This document shows positions 53,301 to 60,905 of a DNA stretch of 64,000 nt, piece after piece. This DNA comes from Tubulanus polymorphus (taxonomy: Eukaryota > Nemertea > Palaeonemertea > Tubulaniformes > Tubulanidae). Location of the stretch: the NCBI RefSeq assembly GCF_964204645.1, contig NC_134025.1, positions 21,544,001 through 21,608,000 on the forward strand. The letters are read 5' to 3'. Every line of letters begins with the position of its first letter. Position 1 is the stretch's first letter. The position numbers were made by a program, and so were the translations under genes. Under the pieces are notes generated by a model. It made no database searches, was not told the DNA's origin, and saw only the letters and a list, made by a program, of their open reading frames with translations.

Positions 53301-56300
53301 TTTAAAGTATAAAATCACGACGCAAAAGTTTACTTAGAACTTCCAACCCGAAGCTTTATCACTGAAAATACATATTCACATAGTACATAGCCTTGGTTTA
53401 ATCTAATAAAAATGTATATATGGATTAAACCAAGAACAAATATTTATATCTACACCGTCGTACGTGGTAGAGCTTTGGGCTTGATGTTCTATAAGTTCAC
53501 TCTTGTATTATGATCTCATATTCATTCAATCCAATAATGATAATTTATTTTCGTAAATCATGATGCAATAATGCATGTTTATACATAAAAATGTGGTATT
53601 ATTTTCTTTCAGGTGAATTAAAATTGTTAATTGGATTCACCTAATCTAGTGTGATCGTGATAAATCATGTAGGGGGCCCTGGCTTCCATAGACTACTTAA
53701 AGCTTCCATTAGTATTGCATTATCATTATATGACTACTGACACTTAGTAATCTTCATGATACCTTCTATCAATCATCCCGACACTCGTGTTATAGAACAT
53801 TTTTAAGCGGTCAAAAGCTGTCTCCGTGTCCAAGACAGTGACCTCAGCCTGAATTCTTCGTTTAAAAAAACTAGCCCAATTAAGAGGGCTGGAGTTTCAA
53901 TATCACCGGCTAATTTAATTTACAAATGAATGATAGCTATATTCAGTATAGAAGATGGAATTTATCAAACGAAGGCATCGTCTTTTAATCGATAGCACTA
54001 TACTATTAACCGATCAAAACTGCGATTACCATCATGGAAGGCAGCATGATGCGCTTAATTCCGTGAATAAAATACGACTCGAAACAATTAACCCCCCGTG
54101 ACCGTATCTGTATATACGATGTGTTCAAGTTGGGCTAAAAGTCCGACGATGCAGGGAATCATGGAAACAAAGAAATATGGAAACAAACATGTTTCCCCAG
54201 CGTTTCCCTGTGTTGTGAGCGTTTACGAGAAACGTAGTTTCGGGAACAACGATTCCGGAATCAAACATGCATGTTTCCGTGTTTCTGTATTTCCCTGCAT
54301 CGTACATGCGTTGGGCTTAAGGCCTTTTAATCACTGGCCCTTTTTAATCATCTTTTCGGTTAAGCTTAGATGTAGTAGAAAATTTAATACCAGGCTTTCG
54401 AATTAGAAGCGTTATTAACGCCTACGCTTATCACATGTAAACGGCCTGATGGTGACGTAATTCGACATCGCATATTCATCTATTCATTGGTGATGCGTTG
54501 TTAATGAATCGCCATTATTATTATGTATTATCAGCTTGGGATCTGTAACACCGTTGCCATTGGCATCAGGTTTGCGTCTCCTTGTCTCCTAAGCTGTTCA
54601 TTATAGTTTATATTAATAGAAACAATGGTATAGGTTTCAATCAAAATGAACAAATGTATACGTAATAGATGTATAGATAGAATATGCTTATATCATCTTT
54701 TGTCGATGTAAGAAGTCCGTAAGGCAGAATCGTGCTTTCTAAATGCTGTGCAATTCTAAATTCAGATTCAGATTTTATTTGCTCTGCGTATATATAAACA
54801 TCCAATTCCGATTCAGATTCAGATTTTATTTGCTATATATTTTTCAGCAAATAAAATATATATATATACGTATAATCGTTACTTGCGAGAACTTCTTCGT
54901 GCGTTCGGTCGACTTTTTCGGTCAAAAAGGTCAAGGGCGTGATCCATCGATCAAAAGTGTCGGTACCTATTTATATATATATATTTACATGCACATCTCA
55001 GCACCGATCAGATTTATTAAAAAAAGGTACCGACACTTTTGATCGATGGATCACGCCCTTGACCTTTTTGACCGAAAAAGTCGACCGAACGCACGAAGAA
55101 GTTCTCGCAAGTAACGATTATACGTTTTGTTTTATATATACATGTAGCCGATTCTACCCCCGTCGATAATTAACACGCGAACTGCGATTACGTGAAAATG
55201 GCTTTCTCTTTCTGATCAGCTCTTATCCGTCGTCGGATGTTACGCCCATTCGCCGCGGTCACGATCGTCGAACTAATCCCACTTACGCAAAGAATCGGTT
55301 TAATACGCGCACTGATTATCGTAATACCCCGGTTCATCACGAGACGTGAGGTGATGCGCTACTCGCCATCAATACGAGGTGTGTAATATCTACGACATAA
55401 GACCGCAATTGGGTTATTAGCTTCAAGGTACGCAGGGCAAGACCCCAAAAATAGTACCTAGAATGAAAAAGAGCCCCCCCCCCTTAAATGCTGCCACGAA
55501 AGACAGGTAATGAATTACGGTTGTAAGCATGGGATCCGTGGGTCCTGAGAGACAGATTGGTGATGAAATAGGGGATTCCCAGGACTTTCTTGTCTGGAGC
55601 AAGGGCACCAATTCGGCTCGGATGTACTGATGGCTTACCTGTACTGGGAAACCCCGATCCTTTTTAAAGGTCTGATTATTTACAAAATTCGATCAAGTAT
55701 GTGGGGGTGAAAACCATTTCAACCCGCTTATATACGATCTTAACGCTAGAATTTCTTGTTTTTACTCTAGGATATAGAAGATTTTGGAATAGTGGTCTTG
55801 AGCTTCTATTCAACAATATGATACGGACATAATTTCTCCCTATACCGCATGTATAACATGAATCAGATTGAATTAGTGATTGAATGAAAAATTCGATCCG
55901 AAATCTATCCGCAAGATCATCAGATTTTCGCGTGTATCCCGAGATGTCGTCATTCGTATTGAATTTCACCACGGTAGAAATCAGTCACTCTATAAAAACA
56001 GCCCCCGGAAAGTTGGTTTATTTGACATTCGTTAACTATTAATCGCCTACTCCCATCATTATTTCCATTGGGAGACGTCGGTTTCCGCCTCGTAAAAAGG
56101 AAAGGAAATCATCCACAGAATTCATGAAGCGGTCATTGTGAACCCTCGGGGAATAAAGAGAAGGTTATCGTCATATATGAAGATGGGATATCAGTACATG
56201 GGTCAAAGGGTATTCTTATGTATGCGTATCATGTATGGAAAATATCTAAATTGCGACGATGATATAACAAGGATACAAAAGTTCTTTATAGAATATGGGT

Positions 56301-56907
56301 ACCATTAAATATTAGCAATATAGACCGGAATACTTAAGATAATCAAGGGCCTACAGTTTCATGGGTAAACGATGATTGGTTTCCACCAAGCGCTTCATTA
56401 ATACGATTAACTTGTATTTTTAGGTTTGAAAAATTTTGGTCGTTGGATAGAAATGTACAGGATTTCAAATCAATGCAACTGAACTAACCGAACAATCGAT
56501 TTTAACCAAATCCAGCTGCGGTGCAACTCGGGCACCAGCCAAGTCATGGGCACACTATTTCCAAAGGATAAATACATATTCAAAGGATACGGAATTATTG
56601 AAATCACTGATATTAGTATACATGTATTGGTTTCAATGAAAATAGAATACATCGAAATACACTTGAAATATGATGGATGACGAAAAAATGTCAAATTGCA
56701 GCTACGTTCATCCGTCTTACCTTCGTAATCTTGTTTGCCATGCCAGTGATAAAAAGCTCCACTCGAAACAAACACGAACCAAACGAACACGAACTTGGCA
56801 CGCCAAACCGAAGATCTCCGCTTCCACGGTCGGAAAAGCGGCATCTTCCCAAATATAGTATCCACACGCCGAGCTCGCAAAGCCTTTATCTCCGAAGGAT
56901 TCAGCAT
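18083..56907 (-). CDS. SLC24A: K+-dependent Na+/Ca2+ exchanger (SLC24/NCKX3-4 type), ~19 coding exons, 627 aa
   Basis: The product exports Ca2+ and K+ in exchange for Na+ across the plasma or organelle membrane. Minus-strand exons are 56907-56721, 50879-50697, 35700-35549, 26754-26670, 25795-25692, 25560-25486, 24818-24739, 24187-24093, 22878-22849, 22681-22646, 21078-20996, 20858-20758, 20167-20109, 19750-19660, 19402-19324, 19175-19061, 18967-18855, 18748-18683 and 18232-18083. Every junction is GT-AG and phase-consistent; the sum is 628 codons with stop, within the NCKX3/4 length range. The alpha-1 repeat reads [17 protein letters not shown] and alpha-2 reads [13 protein letters not shown]. 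The [10 protein letters not shown] segment carries the Asp linked to K+ dependence in NCKX2. The C-terminus [14 protein letters not shown] is of the NCKX3/4 type. Exons 8-11 encode the variable cytosolic loop and are the least certain part. Confidence 0.92.
19770..20108. other. NCKX intron 13 remainder
   Basis: AT-rich intron between exons 13 and 14. Nothing beyond simple sequence is recognisable. Confidence 0.4.
20109..21078 (-). CDS. SLC24A: NCKX exons 11-13: end of cytosolic loop
   Basis: Exon 11 ends at 20996 and encodes [20 protein letters not shown] and VISE, matching the family's RIMITSHFRP-like segment. Its start is either 21078, which keeps phase with exon 10, or 21092, which would need a different upstream phase. 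Exon 12 (20858-20758) begins [16 protein letters not shown]. Exon 13 (20167-20109) reads [17 protein letters not shown], an acidic stretch. Confidence 0.75.
21100..22640. other. NCKX intron 10
   Basis: About 1.5 kb of intron. It contains an (AAT)n microsatellite at about 21447-21475. A 33-base open segment near 22300-22335, bounded by CACAG and a weak GTTCGA, could be a further phase-1 cassette but I do not call it. Confidence 0.4.
22646..22878 (-). CDS. SLC24A: NCKX candidate microexons 9 (30 nt) and 10 (36 nt) of the cytosolic loop
   Basis: 22878-22849 is bounded by TTTAG and GTACGT and reads [10 protein letters not shown]. 22681-22646 is bounded by TTCAG and GTACGA and reads [12 protein letters not shown]. 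Both enter and leave in phase 1, so either can be skipped without frameshift. DE followed by PPK resembles the loop of NCKX3/4. The cassettes are supported only by splice sites, phase and weak similarity. Confidence 0.55.
23085..23245 (-). repeat. tRNA-derived SINE-like sequence
   Basis: Read on the minus strand, GTGGCTGAGTCTAG resembles a pol III A box, and the B-box-like GGTTCGAATCC follows about 25 bases later at 23174-23185. It is too degenerate for a tRNA gene and carries a tRNA-unrelated body, as SINEs do. It lies in NCKX intron 8. Confidence 0.45.
23321..23630. mobile_element. 310-bp MITE with ~78-bp TIRs and internal TTCTCGCGCGAGAA palindromes
   Basis: Termini TGGTGGCTGATTCGGGCC and its inverse at 23613-23630 head inverted repeats of about 78 bases that differ at few positions. 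TA stands on both sides (23319-23320, 23631-23632), a Tc1/mariner-like target duplication. The ~150-base core is five copies of a unit holding the self-complementary TTCTCGCGCGAGAA (one mutated) next to GAATTC and AAAACC. No transposase is encoded. It sits in NCKX intron 8. Confidence 0.85.
23705..23850 (+). repeat. tRNA-derived SINE-like sequence
   Basis: GTGTGGCAGGGTTTTG is shared with the minus-strand SINE at 23085-23245, and the B-box-like GTTCAAATCCC lies at 23764-23774. It is probably a second member of the same family in opposite orientation, flanking the MITE at 23321-23630. Confidence 0.4.
24093..26754 (-). CDS. SLC24A: NCKX exons 4-8: alpha-1 repeat, following helices, start of loop
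   Basis: Exon 4 (26754-26670) encodes [20 protein letters not shown] and PELFTSVIG, with the Glu of the ion site. Exon 5 (25795-25692) encodes [20 protein letters not shown]. Exon 6 (25560-25486) encodes [17 protein letters not shown]. Exon 7 (24818-24739) encodes [20 protein letters not shown]. Exon 8 (24187-24093) encodes [18 protein letters not shown], the start of the cytosolic loop. All join in phase. Confidence 0.92.
24303..24360 (+). repeat. Truncated CAGGGGCGGATC-type MITE terminus
   Basis: CAGGGGCGGATCTAGTG matches the terminus of the element at 43060-43342. No matching right end is evident. Confidence 0.4.
25460..25484. repeat. (CT)n microsatellite next to NCKX exon 6 donor
   Basis: A run of about 25 bases of CT repeats directly follows the exon 6 donor on the minus strand (as AG repeats in the intron). 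Confidence 0.7.
26755..28250. other. NCKX intron 3, part before the LINE
   Basis: No exon is recognised. The segment at about 27465-27720 belongs to a dispersed family with copies at 39226-39650 (same orientation) and 35040-35225 and 52835-52990 (inverted). Shared words include AATATAAAAATGG and TCAATCCCTAT. Confidence 0.5.
28255..28365. repeat. (TTTATCA)n-type microsatellite, left of the LINE
   Basis: Repeats of TTATTTATTA and TTTATCATTTATCA end directly at the LINE 5' end. The same TTATCATTTATCA motif restarts at 33181 beyond the LINE tail, so the element appears to have entered this microsatellite. Confidence 0.75.
28412..29894 (+). pseudogene. LINE ORF1: zinc-knuckle and SGNH-esterase-like protein, interrupted
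   Basis: The N-terminal ~145 codons ([19 protein letters not shown]) have no enzyme signature and may be an RNA-binding fold. After an in-frame TAA (28847-28849) the same frame resumes with three CCHC zinc knuckles ([42 protein letters not shown]). Next comes an SGNH-hydrolase start ([10 protein letters not shown]) with [10 protein letters not shown] and ICHLG. A frameshift near 29450 moves the reading to 29472-29894, which contains the closing [15 protein letters not shown] with the expected Asp and His. An esterase in ORF1 is known from CR1-clade elements. Confidence 0.8.
29960..32829 (+). pseudogene. LINE ORF2: AP endonuclease and reverse transcriptase, interrupted
   Basis: Endonuclease motifs in order are CALNIRSC (about 30028), [26 protein letters not shown] and SDHFPI. 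A frameshift in a T run near 30594 splits this domain. Reverse-transcriptase motifs are [57 protein letters not shown] and the catalytic FADDT near 32034. A second frameshift follows FADDT. A TGA at 32347-32349 interrupts the C-terminal part, which continues [20 protein letters not shown]. The domain order and motifs place it in the CR1/L2/jockey assemblage. The exact clade is not decided here. Confidence 0.9.
33181..33330. repeat. (TTATCAT)n microsatellite, right of the LINE
   Basis: About 150 bases of TTATCATTTATCATT repeats grading into TTATTTATTA and TCTATCA variants. An open frame across it is repeat-derived. Confidence 0.85.
33834..33903 (+). repeat. 70-bp dispersed repeat, copy 1
   Basis: From ATATTTATTTCGCCATG to ACATACATACGA it appears identical to 49156-49225, while the flanks differ. 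This could be the conserved 3' end of a SINE or LINE. Confidence 0.75.
35040..35225 (-). repeat. Dispersed repeat family, inverted copy
   Basis: The sequence from AATAGGGATCAACCCTGTTA to GATCGAATTTACAG is the diverged reverse complement of the right half of 39226-39650. It includes GGTGTCCCTTACAAACCCAC and ATTTTGAAATCGGAAATCGA. Confidence 0.6.
35549..35700 (-). CDS. SLC24A: NCKX exon 3: first core helix
   Basis: Acceptor TATTTGCAG, donor GTAAGA. It encodes [17 protein letters not shown] and [14 protein letters not shown], ending SSLDKICE, which is very close to known NCKX3/4 sequences and leads directly into alpha-1 in exon 4. It is isolated between an 8.8-kb and a 15-kb intron. Confidence 0.95.
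36957..37243. mobile_element. MITE of the AGGGGCGGATCC type, diverged
   Basis: It starts GAGGGCGGATGCAGGGTC and ends with the inverse-like CCCCTGGATCCG, about 287 bases apart, close to the 283 bases of the better-kept element at 43060-43342. It is non-coding and lies in NCKX intron 2. Confidence 0.45.
38234..38269. repeat. Short hairpin AAGATGGCCACCATTTT
   Basis: AAGATGGCCACCATTTT is followed after two bases by AAAATGGTGGTCATCTT, a 17-base stem with one mismatch. It is probably a MITE core, in NCKX intron 2. Confidence 0.6.
39183..39216. repeat. (CATCAA)n microsatellite
   Basis: ATCAACATC units are tandemly repeated with a single CTTC interruption. Confidence 0.7.
39226..39650 (+). repeat. 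Dispersed repeat family, longest copy
   Basis: About 425 bases from AACTACACTAAACTATCGG to TCATAAGATTTG align by eye with 27465-27720 (same strand) and with inverted copies at 35040-35225 and 52835-52990. It is non-coding despite short overlapping frames. This might be a MITE or a SINE without a tRNA head. Confidence 0.6.
40044..40275. mobile_element. Element with TGGTGGCTGATAATGGCC end and GCAAAAACGAA palindromic core
   Basis: It starts with the same terminus as the MITE at 23321-23630, also after TA. The interior holds about eight copies of GCAAAAACGAA or its inverse TTCGTTTTTGC in mixed orientation, twice with GCGCCCTAG attached. CTCGAG lies at both sides (40037, 40270). The inverse of the left terminus was not found, so the right end is lost or different. 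Confidence 0.55.
40960..41050 (-). repeat. tRNA-derived SINE-like sequence
   Basis: On the minus strand TAGCGAGGAGCGCCGCCGG is followed by a B-box-like GGGTTCGAATC at 40976-40986. It does not fold into a standard tRNA by eye. It lies in NCKX intron 2. Confidence 0.35.
41903..42058. mobile_element. Pogo-like MITE, 156 bp
   Basis: The terminus CAGTAGACTCCGCCCAAGTC and the inverse GACTTTGAGCGAAGTCTACT(G) define the element. CAGTAGACTC termini are characteristic of pogo/Tigger-type elements. TA precedes the left end, but CA instead of TA follows the right end. A diverged second copy is at 60366-60529. Confidence 0.75.
42195..42385 (-). repeat. Dispersed TTGGCCCG-type repeat, copy in NCKX intron 2
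   Basis: Diverged inverted relative of 4625-4930: it shares CACACGCAATGAT, GTCCGACGTTTTGGTCGGGC and the end GATCGCGGCTGTAGG. Confidence 0.5.
43060..43342. mobile_element. MITE with CAGGGGCGGATCCA termini, 283 bp
   Basis: The left end CAGGGGCGGATCCATGG and right end TGGATCCACCCCTG are inverted. The termini resemble those of hAT-type non-autonomous elements common in marine invertebrates. I could not confirm an 8-bp target duplication. It lies in NCKX intron 2. Confidence 0.7.
44341..44376. repeat. (AT)n microsatellite
   Basis: About 36 bases of uninterrupted AT dinucleotides with one G. Confidence 0.9.
45148..45255. mobile_element. 108-bp foldback MITE with 33-bp TIRs
   Basis: GCTCAAAAGTTAGTTAGAGT, continuing to CAGTGGATA (45148-45180), is inverted at 45223-45255 with two or three differences. 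It is related to the fragment near 2866. It lies in NCKX intron 2. Confidence 0.8.
45605..45672. repeat. 22-bp direct repeat, two copies
   Basis: ACGCAATCCAATACGCCTTT occurs twice head to tail around 45627-45670, which looks like a recent tandem duplication. Confidence 0.7.
47900..48065 (+). repeat. tRNA-derived SINE-like sequence
   Basis: A GATGCCGTCAGGTTCGAATC stretch with a good pol III B box (47931-47943) is followed by a non-tRNA body. No full cloverleaf is present. Confidence 0.4.
49156..49225 (+). repeat. 70-bp dispersed repeat, copy 2
   Basis: Appears identical to 33834-33903 over 70 bases, with unrelated flanks. Confidence 0.75.
50697..50879 (-). CDS. SLC24A: NCKX exon 2: extracellular N-terminal domain
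   Basis: A pyrimidine-rich acceptor (TTCTTTCCAG) precedes 50879 and a GTATGT donor follows 50697. The translated region has three N-glycosylation sequons (NLT, NIT, NST) and ends in KCTPP. This joins exon 3 to read [14 protein letters not shown], the conserved entry into the first membrane helix of SLC24 proteins. Confidence 0.85.
51946..51995. repeat. GGATCCAATACGCGCAAAA direct repeats
   Basis: Two ~21-base units (ATCCGATACGCGCAAAAAAG and ATCCAATACGCGCAAAATTG) are in tandem, with a third partial GATCCGAGC. Confidence 0.6.
52835..52990 (-). repeat. Dispersed repeat family, fourth copy
   Basis: AATCCACCACAACTGCCCGG and TTTTGAAATCGGAAATCTAA match 35040-35225 in the same orientation. It is diverged and lies in NCKX intron 1. 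Confidence 0.5.
54147..54304. repeat. Foldback element with CGATGCAGGGAA ends
   Basis: GACGATGCAGGGAATCATGG near 54147 pairs with CATGTTTCCGTGTTTCTGTA and TTTCCCTGCATCGT ending near 54304. Arms are about 40 imperfect bases. It lies in NCKX intron 1. Confidence 0.55.
54869..55124. repeat. Perfect 100-bp inverted repeat with 56-bp loop
   Basis: 54869-54968 (CGTATAATCGTTACTTGCGA to GTCGGTACCT) is the exact reverse complement of 55025-55124. The 56-base loop is AT-rich and the outer flanks are TATA-rich. Upstream, ATTCAGATTCAGATTTTATT occurs twice (about 54763 and 54807). There is no coding capacity. It is intronic in NCKX intron 1. Confidence 0.95.
56721..56907 (-). CDS. SLC24A: NCKX exon 1: start codon and N-terminal hydrophobic segment
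   Basis: The exon starts at ATG 56907 ([14 protein letters not shown]) and ends at the GTAAGA donor after 56721, one base into a codon. After basic residues ([13 protein letters not shown]) comes the hydrophobic run [14 protein letters not shown], the expected signal or signal-anchor segment of NCKX proteins. The leading base of exon 2 completes the split codon (Gly). Confidence 0.8.
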
Positions 56908-57658
56908 GACTACTGCGTGCGACAACGGTTGTGTGATTGTTGAACGCGATGTGCGCTAAGATGCAGTGCCGCTTACCCGATGCAATGCACAGGTATTGAC
57001 CGTCGCTGTATCACCAGTCAATATTTTCCTCTTTACGATTAGAATAGCTACTCGTGGCTTAAGGCCTTAAAACGATCTAAAACGGAATGAAGCGATTATG
57101 ATAACCGAGCTGAAAAAGCCGCTTTCGCGTGAAAAATAAACCGTAGATAATAATATGGATAATGCGGATATCTATTGTAATGGGTCTTTCTCAAAGTCGA
57201 GACACTGAGTGACGCAGAGTGAGAACTTCGTTTATGATATTCACCTCATTGAATATTCAGCTATACAACGTGCAATTAAAAATACGTTTCACATATTTAT
57301 TCTTAATGGTGGACATTTTTTGAAATGATATTCAACATGTGCGTTGTCACCTGTGCTTCTGTGACTAAGCGACGTCTGCCAAGTAATTCAGAACATAATT
57401 TCGAATACCACCAGAAGGTTGAAACACTTAAAACGCATGTCATTGAATATTTTATTCATGAAAATTTCTGGATATAGATGCAGGCTTATACACACACTTG
57501 TATAAATAATATCTCAGCCAGTTCAAACAAACTGCCATCTTTTGATTCGTGTGCCCACATCCGTACCATGACCAAGATAAACCGCGTTTACAATGAAACG
57601 TCGAAGATGTCAATGATAACCGTGATTTTGGTGAATGGCCACGCGTTAAGGTTGGAAC

Positions 57659-59932
57659 TCATTTCGTCGAGCCGTCTTCGTCTTTTCTCATTTCGTAATC
57701 GAAGTCCGCTTTGATCAATTCGAGAAATTCTGGCTTCTTTATTACGTCCAGCGCGGTCATGGCTAGTGCTTTAGCGGCTCTAAGAGCGAACCATTGAGCT
57801 TCTGGCAAACCTATCGAGAAAGCAGCAAGCAGTACGATAAAAGATGTTAGATGGCGAAAGAAGAAGAAGAATAAATTACCGACATCTATAAATGATTCAT
57901 ACTAAATTTCATTCAGACATAACTCCTACGCCGTATAGAATTACACGTTTAGCGATTCAGATTTTATGTAATATAATTTGAATAACTAAACAATTCGTAA
58001 ATTTCGAGCTTTCGTGTGCGGCGAGAAATTCGATCCTTGGTTCGAAGATTTTTACCGGCTTTTATCATGAAGTCGGTTGAATGAATCGCCGCGTCTGTGT
58101 CGACGGAAAAAGCCGGCTGGATGGTCGGAACAACGTGGCTAACGTTTCCGGTATCTGAAGATCCCATTACGTTCGTCTGATGATAATCGTCAGATCTGAA
58201 CGAGGTCTTCAGCCATTTGCCGTTCGATTCGTACAATCTTGACAACGCCTCGTTTTTCAAAAGGTTATACTTCATTTCGTGATTGGCAAAATCGATGACG
58301 ACCTACGAGAATATTTAACGAGTTTAATTTTTTCTTTCAGATAGATTATTAGAATACGGTCGACTTTTCTGTATACATCTAACTAATCTATGGAATTACT
58401 TTGCATCCAGTTTGGAGCGCAGAACCCTGAAGACACGCTATGACCCGTCTCTTTAATTCGGTTAATTCGTCCATAGTATCGGCCCTCAATTCGACCTGTA
58501 GTGTTGTTTCGTGAGGTATGATATTCAAACGTGTCCCTCCTTTTGTTATTATTGCTGCAATTAATCGATGCATCTAAAATATATGCAGGTTCGATGATAC
58601 CAAATGGAAGCATCCTGGCAAACACTTGTATCTAGAGTATGCCACGATGAATGAATTCATTTCCATTATAAATTTTAAACTCGTATATGATCAACCCACT
58701 CTTTCTATTCAGTTATCTACGTTTTACTTTACCGTGGATCGTGTTCGAAGGTTTTATATGTTGGCGTAGATGTGACAAACTCTGATACGCCATCACGACG
58801 GCGTCTAACGCGTTTATTCCTTGCCAAGGGGCTCCAATAGCATGGCAGCACTTGCCCGTGTAGTTTACTTCGGCCCTGTAATACCAGAAACGACTTTGAA
58901 TTCTAATCAAATTACCATAGATCAGAGACCATTGGAAAACAATAGACATTCATGGCGTTATATATACGTAATGCGTGCTGGAAGATGTGGGCACACGACG
59001 TCGTGAGTGTAAGTATGAGCCATCAGAGCGATGTCGATATCTTTGAAAGCTCCCTTTCTGACCATATCAATTTTACCACCGTATCCTTCTTCAGCTGGGC
59101 AACCAAATACTACAATCTACCAGGGAGAACATAATGGAGGATTATCATCAAGAACCCCTCATAATATTCGGAATGAAATGATTGAGATTTGCCAATCATA
59201 ATCTTGGAATGGTCGATTGCAAGTTATTAAGGGTGCCAAAGTATGAATACCTATCATTACTTTGTGGGCTCCATAATGTTTATTACCAAGGAGTAGGCCG
59301 ACTATTTCATAGTGTATTTTGTATATACATCAGTCAACCCCGATATACCGCTCTCCCATACCCCGCCCCCGCCTGCCGCCAGGTTTTCTCAATGTACATC
59401 TCTATTCAAATACATAGTATATATCAGGGGTATTGAAGTTTTGTTTTTCAATCTTCAAGTTCTTAAGTAAAACGAATTCACCTCAGCCGCCAGTCCAGCC
59501 TCCTTGACGACTACTTGCGTCGCTTTCGCTGCAGCGATTGAGACTTCAGCGACCAGGTTGTGTCCACAGGCGTGACCGATATCTGGCAACGCGTCATACT
59601 CGCATAAAAATCCGATACGCGGCCCACCTTTCAAGTTGCTATATGAAACAAAACTCCATTGATTAACCATGGATCGATATCCAAGCGTAAGAACTAACGA
59701 TTAGACAAATATACCGATTACTATACCTGAAGTCAGCCTTGAAGCCGGTTCTATGTACAAACCCAGGTGCAACAGAGAACCCCTCGTCGAAGAGGAAGTC
59801 AACGAGAATCTTATTCGCGTGGACCTCTTTAAAACCCAATTCGGGCCTTTCCCACAACGAATCGCTGATAGATTTTAAACGTGGTGCTAGACGCTCAATC
59901 TGCTTACAGGCACTTTCCTTCAATCTGTCCAT
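57659..59932 (-). CDS. PM20D2: PM20D2-type M20 metallopeptidase, seven exons, 402 aa
   Basis: Human PM20D2 is a cytosolic dipeptidase that removes wrong products of carnosine synthase such as beta-alanyl-lysine; the role here is inferred from the family. Minus-strand exons are 59932-59727, 59638-59482, 59116-58968, 58875-58733, 58554-58400, 58302-58056 and 57810-57659. All are GT-AG, in phase, and sum to 403 codons with stop, slightly shorter than the human protein. Exon 1 has the ATG (MDRLKESACK) and WERPELGFKE. Exon 2 has FLCEYDALPDIGHACGHN, with the Asp/His metal-site region of M20 enzymes. Exon 3 has FGCPAEEGYGGKID, with the catalytic Glu pair. Exon 4 has HAIGAPWQGINALDAVV, the lid/dimerisation domain. 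Exon 5 has NIIPHETTLQVELRAD. Exon 6 has SDTGNVSHVVPTIQP. Exon 7 encodes AAKALAMTALDVIKKPEFLE. No key motif is missing. Confidence 0.93.
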
Positions 59933-60365
59933 GATTACTTTTCGTTATTCCGTGTCATCTAGCCGTTTATGAGGTCTTGTGCATTTTCTTATACTTGATA
60001 TCAATGCGGAACGCGACCTTATGGATATGTTTGTTGACTATCTTGAATTTTGATAACAGTTCTTTTTTAAATCATATATGTACGCCCGCGTTCGTGGATT
60101 GTCGAGATAAAACTCGTGGGAACGACTAAAATTTTGTTAAATGAATCTGCATTTCAAAATGTACCGCCTAGTGATTCTCTGACGATTTACATCATTTACA
60201 TAGCTGTTTGAACCTCAAGTGTTTTACATACCCCCCCCCCCCCCATAGTTATATCATTGGATATCAACTTTGAAGCTTAAAAGTATGTGGATCCGGCAAA
60301 GGGGAACACCTAACTACTTGAAGCCCCGAACTAATAGTTTAAGTCTAGAGTCGGTCGACCTTGAT

Positions 60366-60529
60366 ACAAAAGACTTCGCTCAAATCTGATCTTTTTGAAC
60401 GATGTGTGATTACAAAATGTGTCCGACTTGAGTAATATCCGAGTTGGATGTTGTATTTCATATGGCGTCATAAAAAAGAGTTGAACGGTCATCAGAGTTG
60501 ATCGGATCAGATTGAGGCGGAGTCTGCTG
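60366..60529. mobile_element. Pogo-like MITE, diverged second copy
   Basis: AAAGACTTCGCTCAAATCTG at the left and CAGATTGAGGCGGAGTCTGC(TG) at the right are inverted and match the termini of 41903-42058. TA follows the right end. Confidence 0.6.
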
Positions 60530-60881
60530 TACTTACCGATAGTAATCTAAAACCGACTACTGTATTTTGTATCTATATCATTCATATTTTGCATCTGTTT
60601 GCTATTCATTGTTGTGTTCGCCTATTTCTCCTTATTTGTTTATGTAGCTGCCGTTATGAATACTGAAAACGAAATTAATGTATTCAATAATGCACGTGAA
60701 GTATATCCGTGTATATATTACGCTTCGTACATGCACGGTCAGGTCTAAAATTATACGTTCTACCACGTAATCACAGAAAAGACAAAGAATAACGTTTCCT
60801 TTGAATCAAAATATTTTATTTAGGAAAAATAGAATAAAAACTGTGTTATTTATAGGGAAAAAGTTAAGAGAATTTACAAGC

Positions 60882-60887
60882 TTTATT
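60882..60887 (-). terminator. AATAAA poly(A) signal of the 60906-63662 gene
   Basis: AATAAA on the minus strand lies about 20 bases after the TAG stop at 60908-60906. This is very close to the stop; a second AATAAA occurs near 60811. Confidence 0.4.
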
Positions 60888-60905
60888 TATAAAATGCTGC
60901 CATTT

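Larger units (their letters stand above)
59933..60905. other. Intergenic between PM20D2 and the next minus-strand gene
   Basis: It should contain the PM20D2 promoter and 5' UTR. Seen are a poly-C run at about 60230-60244, a pogo-like MITE at 60366-60529 and the 3' UTR of the next gene. No coding sequence is supported. Confidence 0.5.

Noticed and set aside
56670-56943. Plus-strand open frames across NCKX exon 1
   Set aside because: They are antisense shadows of the minus-strand exon, which has an ATG, a hydrophobic segment and an in-phase donor.
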